From an uncultured Clostridia bacterium (GTDB taxonomy: Bacteria > Bacillota > Clostridia > TANB77 > CAG-508), in the NCBI GenBank assembly GCA_934177725.1, contig CAKPPO010000002.1:42981-106980 (forward strand): a stretch of DNA of 64,000 nt, read 5' to 3'. Shown here piece by piece: positions 8,882-16,430 of the stretch. The position numbers were made by a program, and so were the translations under genes. Under the pieces are notes generated by a model, which saw only the letters and a program-made list of their open reading frames with translations, did not search any database and had not been told where the DNA came from. The first letter of the stretch is position 1, and the number at the start of each line of letters is the position of its first letter.

Positions 8882-10172
8882 TTACATTATATTGTTATAT
8901 CCAAATTGTAATTTCTTTTGATTTATGTATTTTTCTATTGCATATCTCATTGCATCCATTAAATGGTTAAAATCATCTATTGGTCTATTTATTTTATTTC
9001 CAAACTTGTCCTCGTCCCAAGTGTAATTGCTTATTTCTGTTATGAAATTTACGCATCTAGGATGTATTATTATTTCAAAGTCTTGTATAAATTGAATACC
9101 ATTGTTTATGCTATCTTTCCCTTTTAGTGCTCCAGTTATATGTCTTAAACCTAGCCCTCTTAATTCATCTATTGACTTTGGTTCTGCACTATCTGCTGTT
9201 ATCTTTTCTTTTGAATAGCCCATTTGATTTATTTGGTCATATATTGCTTTGTTACTCATTCCTTTTTGATATATTTCATCGTATACATAAATTTTTTTAT
9301 TCTTTAAATCTATTGCACCGCAAAATAGTGCTGTTGGATCATTTGTATAACCAAAATCTAACCCAAAAGCACTATCTAAATTTCTTATTGTATTTAAATC
9401 AAATTTTTCTTCTTTCCAATTTTCATAAACTAATCCATCAACAATACCCCAATTACCTAAACCAGCAACTTGATATCTTCTAGGATTATTTTTTTTCATT
9501 CTTTCGAATACTTTCTTATCTGCTTCATCTAGCCACTCATTACACATATAGTTTGTTGTCATTGCTAATACATCAGCATCTTGAGTATCGAAAAATCTTT
9601 TCTTAATCCAATGATGTTCATTCCAAGGATTTAATGTTATTGTTATTTGTTTAAATAATCCCTCTGGAACTTCTCCGTCTTATACTTTCATCTATTACAT
9701 CAAAATCAGACTCTTTCGTTATTTCGTATGCTTCTTCAATCCATAACCAACATAAAACACCAATATCTACTGATATTGATGTTACTTTTAATGGGTCGTC
9801 TAACCCTCTAAAATATATTTTCTGTCCTGTGGGCTTGTATGTTATTTCAAGTGGGCTTTCTTTTATTTCCCAGAAACTATCTACTTGTAATCTATGTATT
9901 GCCCATTTCAACTCTGTAAAACAACTATCTTTTAATGTTCTAAACGTCTTTCTTATTACAAGTGTATTAGCCTCTTTGTATTTCATCATGTTACTTATTA
10001 TCCATAATGCTGTTGTCTTTGATTTTTTACTTGCTCTTGAACCTTTACATACTCTATATCTACATTTGCAATGCCAATACTCTGCATAACCTTTTCCAAC
10101 TATACTTTGCAGTGATAATGTATTTACTTGTTTTTGTGTATTTTTATTTATTATTTTATTCTGTAATATCAT
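8882..10172 (-). CDS. terL: terminase large subunit, +1 frameshift at CGG
   Basis: The N-terminal frame contains the ATPase: a Walker A variant KGSRASKKSKTTA near residue 45 and a Walker B-like LCWLWIEEA. It then meets CGG at 9677-9675 within the conserved segment DESIR-GEVPEGLF. In the zero frame it ends 9 codons later at 9651. Dropping the C restores GEVPEGLFKQITITLNPWNE and then the C-terminal nuclease part (AFGLDFGYTNDPTALF, with candidate metal-binding Asp residues). Total 429 residues, the normal size. The region between the two frames holds no other start, so the separate pieces make no sense alone. Confidence 0.85.
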
Positions 10173-10569
10173 CTTGTATCACCACTGGTATATTTCCAGT
10201 TACATCTACTTTTTCTTTAAATGTTCCATACTTTTGTCCTAATAATTTTGCGCAGTCAGTTCTGTCTTTTAACGAAGCATCTAATCCGAATTGGTCTTTT
10301 TCTTCTCCACGCATTACTCTTGTAAGATATTGTAATACTTCTTCTTGTGAGGCTATCATGTTTTGTTGTAATTCTTCCATTCTAACTTCTATATAATTTT
10401 CTACCAAGTAATTTGCGAGTAGTTTTCTTGCATTAGCTTCCGCAACTTTTCTATTAGTTGCTTTATAACCTGCATCAATATAACTTTGTGTTGCATTCCC
10501 TGTTTCTATATATAAATCTGCAAATTTTCGTTGTTTTATAGTTAGCTCTTTTATTTTTTCATCTTCCAT
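10156..10569 (-). CDS. terS: terminase small subunit
   Basis: A Terminase_2-type small subunit: LTIKQRKFADLYIETGNATQ followed by AYKA-like helices, the characteristic DNA-binding start of this family. The ATG at 10569 (MEDEKIKEL) is taken as start; 10578 is also possible. It overlaps the large subunit start by 17 bases, so the two are coupled. It recognises the packaging site and loads the large subunit. Confidence 0.85.
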   Translation of the reverse strand: MEDEKIKELTIKQRKFADLYIETGNATQSYIDAGYKATNRKVAEANARKLLANYLVENYIEVRMEELQQNMIASQEEVLQYLTRVMRGEEKDQFGLDASLKDRTDCAKLLGQKYGTFKEKVDVTGNIPVVIQDDITE

Positions 10570-10840
10570 CTGCCTCACTTCCTTTTCTATGTTCCTCTAT
10601 TAGATATTTCATTACATCTATTTTGCTATAGCATTCTTCTTTTTGTTTATATCTATCTTGTAATTCAAACTCGTCTGTTTCTTCGTTATATACTTCTACT
10701 TGTTCTCTTTTTAATATTTGGTATTTAGTACAATATTTACAATTCTTTTCACTATAAAATTGAAAACTATTTATTTTGTATATTTGTCCTTTTATAGATA
10801 AGGCATATAATAATTTATTAATGTTTTGATTTATGTTCAT
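10559..10840 (-). CDS. hypothetical phage protein before terminase
   Basis: A 93-residue protein overlapping the terminase small subunit start. It contains a CKYC pair and a glutamate-rich middle (NEETDEFELQDRYKQKEE). The slot directly before terS often holds HNH or DNA-binding proteins, but no HNH motif is seen here. Not recognised. Confidence 0.5.
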   Translation of the reverse strand: MNINQNINKLLYALSIKGQIYKINSFQFYSEKNCKYCTKYQILKREQVEVYNEETDEFELQDRYKQKEECYSKIDVMKYLIEEHRKGSEADGR

Positions 10841-10911
10841 TTTTTACCTCAAAATATTTATCTACTATATTTCTTATAATATCGTGTGAATTTGATATTA
10901 TATCTACTACA
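10818..10911 (-). pseudogene. possible remnant or unrecognised small frame
   Basis: A protein-like frame (DVVDIISNSHDIIRNIVDKY) with no initiation codon after the preceding stop. It ends 23 bases inside the next gene. It may be a broken small gene or chance. No CGG is present here. Confidence 0.2.
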
Positions 10912-10923
10912 TCTTAAATTTCA

Positions 10924-11064
10924 TTATTCTTGCTCCTTAAAACACTCTTTCTTTTTCTTGCAGTCTTTACATTTTCTCTTCATACACTCTTTAGAATTAA
11001 ACCTTGCTTTTAATTTCTTATATGTTTCTATATCTGTTCTTTTTAATATCTCTTCTATTTTCAT
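10924..11064 (-). CDS. small Cys/Lys-rich phage protein, 46 aa
   Basis: Starts at 11064 four bases after the stop of the preceding gene, with a GGTGG ribosome site. The C-terminal half is a compact cysteine pattern, C-x3-C-x2-C-x5-C (ECMKRKCKDCKKKKECF), which could bind zinc. It forms a pair with the similar Cys-rich gene at 11068-11256. Function unknown. Confidence 0.55.
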   Translation of the reverse strand: MKIEEILKRTDIETYKKLKARFNSKECMKRKCKDCKKKKECFKEQE

Positions 11065-11067
11065 ACT

Positions 11068-11256
11068 CTACCACCCTTGCCAACTTAACGGCCTTTTCTT
11101 TCTTTTGTTCTTACATATAAAATCTTTACACTTTGTAGTTGTTATTGTATTTATTTGTTCTATACATAAGTCTTGTGTTCTATTTGTTTCTATTCTATTT
11201 TTACAATTTTCATTTGCACAATTTATACATATTTCTTTTTTATATAATTCGTTCAT
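11068..11256 (-). CDS. small Cys-rich phage protein, 62 aa
   Basis: The ATG at 11256 (MNELYKKEICINCANENCKN) is preferred because AGGAG lies just before it. It has two CxxC/CxxxxC-like groups in the first 20 residues and two more cysteines near the C-terminus, suggestive of a small zinc ribbon. It is the first gene downstream of the structured RNA candidate at 11285-11470. Not recognised. Confidence 0.55.
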   Translation of the reverse strand: MNELYKKEICINCANENCKNRIETNRTQDLCIEQINTITTTKCKDFICKNKRKKRPLSWQGW

Positions 11257-11284
11257 TATTTCTCCTTTGTTTTTAATAAACACT

Positions 11285-11470
11285 ATGTAATGATATATCG
11301 GTTTATATAAGTAGCTAACTTACATTTTAGGTTTCTGGTCTATATCACAGCTTGACCTTTAGCTTAAAAGCCGAACCTTTTGGAAGACTACACACTTTTC
11401 TTCCCTGTGACGGAATTAATGTTTCAACCTTATGCTCCCATTGATTGATAAGTTTTATATATCACTACAT
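11285..11470 (-). ncRNA. structured RNA candidate in late leader
   Basis: The two ends, 11285-11298 and 11457-11470, pair over 14 bases on the minus strand with one G-U wobble; on the plus strand that pair would be an A-C mismatch, which favours a minus-strand transcript. Inside are further helices: 329-333/426-430, 345-350/405-410 (TCACAG/CTGTGA), 366-370/377-381 and 382-387/399-404 (GGAAGA/TCTTCC), the last two side by side (all +11000). A GGTC (11337-11340)/GACC (11354-11357) pair would form a pseudoknot with the 345/405 helix. No reading frame is evident. It sits between a phage tRNA and the first late gene. It matches no riboswitch or RNA family I can name. Confidence 0.5.
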
Positions 11471-11497
11471 ACTACCAATTAAATTATGTATAATAAA

Positions 11498-11520
11498 AGA
11501 GCTAGAATATATCTAACTCT
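11498..11520 (-). terminator. terminator after phage tRNA
   Basis: On the minus strand AGAGTTAG and CTAGCTCT form an 8-position stem with one mismatch and a seven-base loop, followed by TTTATTAT. It separates the tRNA from the structured RNA. Confidence 0.5.
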
Positions 11521-11567
11521 TAATAATACGGCATTTTTACAATTACTACTACTTTTTTTTAGCCGTT

Positions 11568-11643
11568 TGGTAGCGAAGATAAGATTTGAACTTATGACCT
11601 CTTGATTCATAACCAAGTGAGCTAACCTCTGCTCTACTCCGCT
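11568..11643 (-). tRNA. phage tRNA with anticodon AUG (nominally His)
   Basis: A 76-base cloverleaf with encoded CCA. Acceptor AGCGGAG/CTTCGCT (7 pairs), D stem GAGC/GCTC, anticodon stem CTTGG/TCAAG with loop TTATGAA, T stem ATAAG/CTTAT with loop TTCAAAT. By position the anticodon is AUG, which would read the His codon CAU. It lacks the extra G-1 of tRNA-His, and its 3' half (CTTCGCTACCA) is the same as the host tRNA-Met at 47076. The reverse complement of its anticodon arm would be a good Met arm. Identity is therefore uncertain although the fold is clear. Confidence 0.8.
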
Positions 11644-11710
11644 ATATAGTGTAGCATTTGGACTAACGACTTTTACAAGTATGCTACTTCGAAGAATTTG
11701 AAAAACCTTT

Positions 11711-11735
11711 AAAGAAAGGATTTTTTCCTTTCTTT
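11711..11735. terminator. bidirectional terminator after early operon
   Basis: AAAGAAAGGA and TCCTTTCTTT form a perfect 10-pair stem with a five-T loop. It lies after the ArpU-like gene, at the end of the early operon and before the tRNA and late leader. The surrounding A/T runs would support termination on either strand. Confidence 0.7.
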
Positions 11736-11822
11736 AAATTTATTTCTATTATAATTATATTATAGCTAAAAATTAAAAACTACGAAGAAAACACGAAATT
11801 TTAACGAAATTTTTGCGACATT

Positions 11823-12299
11823 TTAAAATTTTGAGATTTTTTCAGTTGCTCTTTCTATAATTTTTTGTATAGTTCTTTCTGAACGTGTTTGACTAAATAA
11901 TCTAAAATACAATTCTTTTCCTATTTCTATTGGACTTCTTCCTTCGATATAATATGCTGTTAATATTTCTCTTTCCTTGTATTTTAATCCTTCAAGTCGT
12001 ATTTCTACATCTTCTACTCTTAAACTTAATTCTCTTATTTCATCTTCTACTTTTTCTAATTCTATTTTTAAATCTGCTTCTACGTCTAGATTATCACTTG
12101 CTTTATTTCCTACTTTATCAGTTATTATATTCTTACTATGTATATCGCTATTTTCTTCATAGCTTGTAACTGACAACGTTACGTTTTTAAGGCTTTCTAT
12201 TTTACGTAGTATACTTTCCTTTTCTCGTAGTTTTAACTTCAATTTTGCCTTATTCTCTTTGTAATTTTTTAATAATAAAATTAATTGTTCTTTAGTCAT
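11823..12299 (-). CDS. ArpU/RinA-like late transcription regulator
   Basis: The ATG at 12299 (MTKEQLILLLK) follows GGAGG; an earlier ATG at 12317 sits in front of that site and has only a weak one. The N-terminal and middle parts are a long coiled coil; the last 55 residues (LEGLKYKEREILTAYYIEGRS, then SERTIQKIIERATEKI) form a sigma-70 region 4-like helix-turn-helix. Proteins of this size and layout at the end of the early operon activate late transcription in Gram-positive phages. The late promoter is expected near 11470-11560 but was not pinned down. Confidence 0.7.
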   Translation of the reverse strand: MTKEQLILLLKNYKENKAKLKLKLREKESILRKIESLKNVTLSVTSYEENSDIHSKNIITDKVGNKASDNLDVEADLKIELEKVEDEIRELSLRVEDVEIRLEGLKYKEREILTAYYIEGRSPIEIGKELYFRLFSQTRSERTIQKIIERATEKISKF

Positions 12300-12495
12300 T
12301 CTCTTTAGTACCTCCATTTCTTTTTATATCTTCTCTTATTAACTCATCTTTGAAGTTATCTAATATCTCATATGCTCTATTTAATTGTGCTTGATTTTGT
12401 TTTCTTTTTGTTATGTCTAATAAATTTATATTTTCTAATTTATTCATTGTGTCTACTACTATGTTGTATATGTGATTTATTGTCATTTGTATCAC
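12292..12495 (-). CDS. hypothetical phage protein, 67 aa
   Basis: A small helical protein (MIQMTINHIYNIVVDTMNKL; alternative ATG four codons in) overlapping the next gene by a few bases. It is part of the tightly packed early operon. Not recognised. Confidence 0.5.
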   Translation of the reverse strand: MIQMTINHIYNIVVDTMNKLENINLLDITKRKQNQAQLNRAYEILDNFKDELIREDIKRNGGTKEND

Positions 12496-12846
12496 CTACT
12501 CTTTTGCTTTATTTTCAAAATATGCTATTATGCATTCTTTGCAATCTTCTGTTCCGTATTCCGTTTTACAATAATAACAATTATCATCTTTAAGTTGATG
12601 TTCTCTCCAACTTCTTTTATTAAAAAATTCAGCCATTAAGTCTATTATTTTGTTCTTCTCTTCATTCTCTTTTAATACTCTTTTATAATCTGATAAAATA
12701 TGCTGCATTGCATAAGCTACATTTTTACTTCCATCACAATGTTTTCCTAAAATTGTATTAAGTTCATTGCAATTACAATAATCTTTTTTTAATACTAGTT
12801 CTATATATGTATTTGCTTTTGCTATATCTTCTTCCAATTTATTCAT
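12496..12846 (-). CDS. hypothetical phage protein with Cys pairs, 116 aa
   Basis: A 116-residue protein. The N-terminal part is helical; the C-terminal part has a cysteine cluster (NCYYCKTEYGTEDCKECI) that could form a zinc-binding knuckle. It overlaps the end of the HNH gene by eight bases. Not recognised. Confidence 0.5.
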   Translation of the reverse strand: MNKLEEDIAKANTYIELVLKKDYCNCNELNTILGKHCDGSKNVAYAMQHILSDYKRVLKENEEKNKIIDLMAEFFNKRSWREHQLKDDNCYYCKTEYGTEDCKECIIAYFENKAKE

Positions 12847-13402
12847 CTAAATACCTCCATTTATATCCATAAGCAGTCGGTTTTTTTCCTAAACAATTTG
12901 AACTTATATTATTGTTTTTAAAGCCTAATTCTCTTTGAATATCCATTGTACAATCCCATATTTTAATTAAGTTATCTTTTAAATCATATTGTCCTACTTT
13001 TTTACTACTTGTACTATCTTTCCCTCTATATACTTTTTGCAAATTATTTCTAAAAGCTTCTTGAACATTATATTTTTGTGTACACCATTCCAAATTTTCT
13101 ACTTTATTATTTGTCTTATTACAATCTATATGATTTATATAATTGTATCCATTAGGATTGTTTATAAATGTTTCTGCTACAAGCCTATGAATTGTTCTAG
13201 TTTTTTCTTTTCCATTCTTTGATAAACCAACCATATAATAGCCCATATTATCTTTACTCTGCTTTAATATTCTTTCTCTTACTTTTCGATTGTTTTTATT
13301 TATTCTTTCTAGGGATTTAACTCTGCCAAAATTACTTATTTGATATAAACCTTCATAATCTTTAATATCTTTCCATTCTTCTTCTATACTATTTTCTTTC
13401 AC
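12839..13402 (-). CDS. NUMOD4-HNH endonuclease
   Basis: A 187-residue protein with an N-terminal NUMOD4 motif (EEWKDIKDYEGLYQISNFGR) and an HNH core (NYINHIDCNKTNNKVENLEW) in which the metal- and DNA-contacting His/Asn residues are present. A C-terminal NUMOD-like helix (FKNNNISSNCLGKKPTAYGY) binds DNA. This is the layout of free-standing phage homing endonucleases, which spread by cutting alleles that lack them. It replaces or separates nothing obvious here. Confidence 0.85.
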   Translation of the reverse strand: MKENSIEEEWKDIKDYEGLYQISNFGRVKSLERINKNNRKVRERILKQSKDNMGYYMVGLSKNGKEKTRTIHRLVAETFINNPNGYNYINHIDCNKTNNKVENLEWCTQKYNVQEAFRNNLQKVYRGKDSTSSKKVGQYDLKDNLIKIWDCTMDIQRELGFKNNNISSNCLGKKPTAYGYKWRYLDE

Positions 13403-13708
13403 TTAAAACACCTCATCTCTAAATAATTGCCAATATCCATTTACATACCCTACTTCTTTTGAGTTAAATACCTTACATATTGGCTTTATAGGTAATTTTT
13501 GTTTTCTTCTAACATTATATATAGGTTTGCTTCCTTGCACCAACCAAATTTCTCCTGCATATAAATCTACAAGGAAATATTCTCCTATATATGGATTAAA
13601 GTCTTGTCCAAATTTATATCTATATTTATGTGTATCAAACCACTCTCTTGTATAATTTATTGATTTGTATGTATTTATTATTTTTTCTATCTCATCAGCT
13701 GTTTTCAT
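13403..13708 (-). CDS. hypothetical phage protein, 101 aa
   Basis: The ATG at 13708 is chosen because GGAG lies eight bases upstream; a GTG start nine bases earlier would overlap that site. The protein is aromatic- and lysine-rich (YTREWFDTHKYRYKFG, GYVNGYWQLFRDEVF). Its start overlaps the end of the nuclease-like gene. Not recognised. Confidence 0.55.
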   Translation of the reverse strand: MKTADEIEKIINTYKSINYTREWFDTHKYRYKFGQDFNPYIGEYFLVDLYAGEIWLVQGSKPIYNVRRKQKLPIKPICKVFNSKEVGYVNGYWQLFRDEVF

Positions 13709-14222
13709 TTGTTTCACTCCTCTCTAAATCATAAATTCTGTCCCTTTGCATACTTCTTAACATTGATGATAATATTACTTCTTTATCTGCTTTTAATTCT
13801 TGTTTTCTCGCAGGTTTGATACAATGTAATTCTTTTAATCCATCTATTGGTTCAGCATAATATTTTGTCCATTTATTGCCCAATAAGTCAATTTTTTCTT
13901 CTTCTCTTTGCTCCAATTTATCTATTGCTACAAGAACTCCTATCTCTGTTGGTATTTCATTTTTTACTTCTTGATATAATTTATATGGCATTACAAAATA
14001 ATTTTTATTTCCTATAAATGTTAGTGCGTTTTTACTATGAAAATCTTGTTTTGATTGTTTTATCTCATAGCAGTAAGTTTCTCTTTGACAGTTGTACATT
14101 ATACAATCTACTATTTCTTTTCCATACCAGCCAATCGTACATTCAAAAACATAAAACTCATTTCTTTTATTAAAACGATTTGCTAATAATTGTTCTAGTC
14201 TTTTTGTAGTTTCTGTTTTCAT
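13695..14222 (-). CDS. PD-(D/E)XK nuclease-like phage protein
   Basis: A 175-residue protein with the core pattern of a restriction-like fold: IVDCIMYNC, then CYEIKQSKQDF (putative D...E-x-K), followed by FIGNKNYFVMPYKLY and IGVLVAID. This phage family resembles MmcB-type nuclease-like proteins. The role is probably in phage DNA processing or repair; activity is inferred from the fold pattern only. Confidence 0.55.
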   Translation of the reverse strand: MKTETTKRLEQLLANRFNKRNEFYVFECTIGWYGKEIVDCIMYNCQRETYCYEIKQSKQDFHSKNALTFIGNKNYFVMPYKLYQEVKNEIPTEIGVLVAIDKLEQREEEKIDLLGNKWTKYYAEPIDGLKELHCIKPARKQELKADKEVILSSMLRSMQRDRIYDLERSETNENS

Positions 14223-14229
14223 ATCTTAT

Positions 14230-14451
14230 TTACTCCTTTACCACTAAATCTGCTTTGATTAAATCTTGTGTATATTCTTTTATTTTTTCTTCTTCTCCGC
14301 TATACCCTATATAATCTCCCCAGTTGCTATTTTTTCTTTTTTTAAATACTAAAATTTTTCTATCAAAAATGTTTATCTGAACTTGATAATCTTTTTCATA
14401 TCTTCTGTAATAATTATCATATTCTAATAATTCGTATCCGATATTTTTCAA
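14230..14451 (-). CDS. hypothetical phage protein, 73 aa
   Basis: A short basic protein (MKNIGYELLEYDNYYRRYEK) that looks like a small beta-sheet accessory protein. The ribosome site is weak. It lies between the YopX-like and nuclease-like genes. Not recognised. Confidence 0.45.
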   Translation of the reverse strand: MKNIGYELLEYDNYYRRYEKDYQVQINIFDRKILVFKKRKNSNWGDYIGYSGEEEKIKEYTQDLIKADLVVKE

Positions 14452-14490
14452 GTTCTTTTAAATCTACATCATCTCTTATTTTTAGCATAT

Positions 14491-14880
14491 CTATTTTCCT
14501 CCTAATAATTCTAAATTATCTGTAATGTTTCCAATTACTTTTACTTTATAATTATTTAATTCACAATTGTATAAAGCTAATAAATTTTCTTTCGATTTTA
14601 TAAAGAAACAACCATTTTTAAACACTATTATTCCTTTTTCATATATACCTTCTCTTGTTATCTCAACTATATCGTTTTCCCATATTTCTGTTCCATTTTT
14701 ATCGTCTAGTCCTGTGTATTGCATTAAAATCATATCTTCTGTATCAAAATAATCATTATATTGGTCTGGCCTAATGGCTATTCTTCCACCATAAAATGTT
14801 GGTTCAAAATCTAATTCTTGTACTTCTAACATTTCTTTATTTTCTATATCCCATATTCTAAACTTTATCTCTCTATTCAT
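14491..14880 (-). CDS. YopX family protein
   Basis: A 129-residue protein with the YopX signature: EIKFRIWDIENKEML at the N-terminus, MQYTGLDDKNGTEIWENDIV in the middle, and VKVIGNITDNLELL at the end. YopX proteins are common in Firmicutes phages; their function is unknown. It overlaps the upstream gene by eight bases. Confidence 0.85.
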   Translation of the reverse strand: MNREIKFRIWDIENKEMLEVQELDFEPTFYGGRIAIRPDQYNDYFDTEDMILMQYTGLDDKNGTEIWENDIVEITREGIYEKGIIVFKNGCFFIKSKENLLALYNCELNNYKVKVIGNITDNLELLGGK

Positions 14881-15229
14881 CTTCTCCTCCTACTTTATAT
14901 GAATTTTGTTCAAATTGTTCGTGTGTTAATATTTCTAATAGTTCTATTTCTCCTTTTTCAATAGCTTGTTTAACTTCTTCTAAAGTATCATTATCAAAAA
15001 TATGTATTATCATTTCTTCATTTTCTAAACTATTTTGTAATTTATTTTTAAAACAAACTAAATCTTTTACTTCTATTAGGTCCATTAGTTGTTTTCTATG
15101 TTTTACTATTTCTCCATCATTACATAATCTAAAATCTCTTATTTGCCAATCATTCTTTTCATCTTCAGTATATTCATAGATAATTCCTAACTCTGTTCTA
15201 ACATATTCGTTTACTTCTATCTCTCTCAT
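14873..15229 (-). CDS. hypothetical phage protein, 118 aa
   Basis: The ATG at 15229 (MREIEVNEYVRTELG) is used because AAAGGAA lies just upstream and the earlier start would put the N-terminus inside the palindromic operator region. Acidic, with a C-terminal helix pair. It is the first gene after the two palindromes at 15244-15283, so probably the start of a separately controlled segment. Not recognised. Confidence 0.55.
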   Translation of the reverse strand: MREIEVNEYVRTELGIIYEYTEDEKNDWQIRDFRLCNDGEIVKHRKQLMDLIEVKDLVCFKNKLQNSLENEEMIIHIFDNDTLEEVKQAIEKGEIELLEILTHEQFEQNSYKVGGEDE

Positions 15230-15243
15230 TTCTATTCCTTTCT

Positions 15244-15283
15244 GGTAACTATTAGTTACCACGTGTAATATCGTATATTACAC
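15244..15283 (-). promoter_or_regulatory. two adjacent palindromic operators
   Basis: GGTAACTA-T-TAGTTACC (15244-15260) and GTGTAATAT-CGT-ATATTACAC (15263-15283) are both perfect palindromes, two bases apart. On the minus strand a promoter-like TTTACT, 16 bases, TACTAT lies just upstream (15284-15315), so the palindromes would sit at the start of the transcript. They lie between a winged-helix regulator gene and the next operon segment. Confidence 0.6.
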
Positions 15284-15315
15284 TCTATAGTATATTAATT
15301 TGTATTAAAGTAAAT

Positions 15316-15636
15316 TTATAATTTTCTCCCGCAATACGGACAACATATACTTTCCTCTTCGTGTCGATATATCTTTGATATAATTTTATAACCAACGCCT
15401 CTCACATTTAATATTTCTACTTCGCCTTTTAGCTTTTTTCTTAAAAAGAACATCTTATTTCTTATGCATTCAATAAAGTAGTAATCTACACCTCCATATA
15501 TTAATTTGCAAAGTTGTTCATGTGTTATAACTCTTCCTTTATTGCGTATTAATAAACTTAATATTTTATTTTCTTTTAATGTTAAATCTATTATTTTCTT
15601 TGATCCTACATATATATAATTATCTTCATCATGCAT
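15316..15636 (-). CDS. winged-helix regulator fused to C-terminal CPYC knuckle
   Basis: A 106-residue protein. Residues about 10-88 match the OmpR/PhoB C-terminal DNA-binding domain (LTLKENKILSLLIRNKGRVI, LKGEVEILNVRGVGYKI) with no receiver domain. The last 15 residues carry CCPYCGRKL, half of a zinc ribbon. Stand-alone winged-helix proteins of this sort occur in phages. The two palindromes just downstream are plausible binding sites. Confidence 0.7.
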   Translation of the reverse strand: MHDEDNYIYVGSKKIIDLTLKENKILSLLIRNKGRVITHEQLCKLIYGGVDYYFIECIRNKMFFLRKKLKGEVEILNVRGVGYKIISKIYRHEEESICCPYCGRKL

Positions 15637-15649
15637 ATTTTTCCCTCCA

Positions 15650-15901
15650 TTATGGTTTATAAATTGGAAATTTACTTATCATTTCTTTTAGTGTAGGTAT
15701 TTCTTTTGTGTTTAGCCATTTTCTAAATTTCTTTTCGCATCCTGCGCATAAATCAAATGACTTTTTATATACTTGGTCTCTATATGTTGCTCTAGAATAA
15801 TGATTAATTCCTACAAATCCTTTTTGACCTATGTATGGTATTTCTTGTCCACATTTATCACATACGTATTTACTATGCCATCTTCCTTTACCTAAATTCA
15901 T
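15650..15901 (-). CDS. small zinc-ribbon-like phage protein
   Basis: An 83-residue protein with CxxC pairs (YVCDKCGQEIPYIG and FDLCAGCEKKFRKWLN), the spacing of a zinc ribbon; the middle part is basic and aromatic. DNA or RNA binding is plausible. Not assigned to a family. Confidence 0.6.
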   Translation of the reverse strand: MNLGKGRWHSKYVCDKCGQEIPYIGQKGFVGINHYSRATYRDQVYKKSFDLCAGCEKKFRKWLNTKEIPTLKEMISKFPIYKP

Positions 15902-16090
15902 CTACTGCACCTGCCTCAGACTATCTTCTAAACAAAATCTATCGTAGTCTTCTTCATATATGTTTAATTTTGTTTCTAGATTCTGTATGTAGTCTTTTTG
16001 ATTTGTTATATCTGTATTTGTAAATATTGTTACTATTGCTATCATAAATATTAAAAACATTATTATTTCAAAAATAAAATAATCTCTCAT
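15902..16090 (-). CDS. small single-pass membrane protein, 62 aa
   Basis: MRDYFIFEIIMFLIFMIAIV is a strong membrane segment at residues 5-24; the rest is a charged helix. Start and stop abut both neighbours, so it is translated as part of the early operon. Function unknown. Confidence 0.55.
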   Translation of the reverse strand: MRDYFIFEIIMFLIFMIAIVTIFTNTDITNQKDYIQNLETKLNIYEEDYDRFCLEDSLRQVQ

Positions 16091-16091
16091 T

Positions 16092-16430
16092 TTAAATTTC
16101 CTCCCTTGTAACTATTTTCAAACTTAAATTTGGATATTTATATTCAAATAGCTTCTGTTTTATTTTAAATACATCTGTCTTTATTCCTTTTGTATCTTCT
16201 ACAATAGTTTGTCCTTTTTCCTCATAAACAAAATCTGCTATGTATTCTATTTTTCTATATGTCTTACCATTTTTTCTAAAACTTTCTTGTAATAAAAATG
16301 GTACTTGTAATTTTAAATTTTTAATTTCTCCTGCTCGTTCTAATAATGCTAATTGTTTATATCTTTTTGCTTCTAATACGCTATCAAACAAATACATATC
16401 TACTTGTGTTTTTTTATTTTTGTATTTCAT
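16092..16430 (-). CDS. DUF1064 nuclease-like protein
   Basis: A 112-residue protein with the DUF1064 pattern: FDSVLEAKRYKQLALLERAG, then YIADFVYEEKGQTIVEDTKG, and VFKIKQKLFEYKYP. The E...D...E-D-x-K residues form a PD-(D/E)XK-type active site. DUF1064 proteins are small phage endonucleases thought to act like Holliday junction resolvases. It overlaps the upstream gene by 17 bases. Confidence 0.8.
   Translation of the reverse strand: MKYKNKKTQVDMYLFDSVLEAKRYKQLALLERAGEIKNLKLQVPFLLQESFRKNGKTYRKIEYIADFVYEEKGQTIVEDTKGIKTDVFKIKQKLFEYKYPNLSLKIVTREEI

Noticed and set aside
10818..10911. Functional small phage gene
   Set aside because: No start codon and no ribosome site; kept only as a low-confidence remnant.
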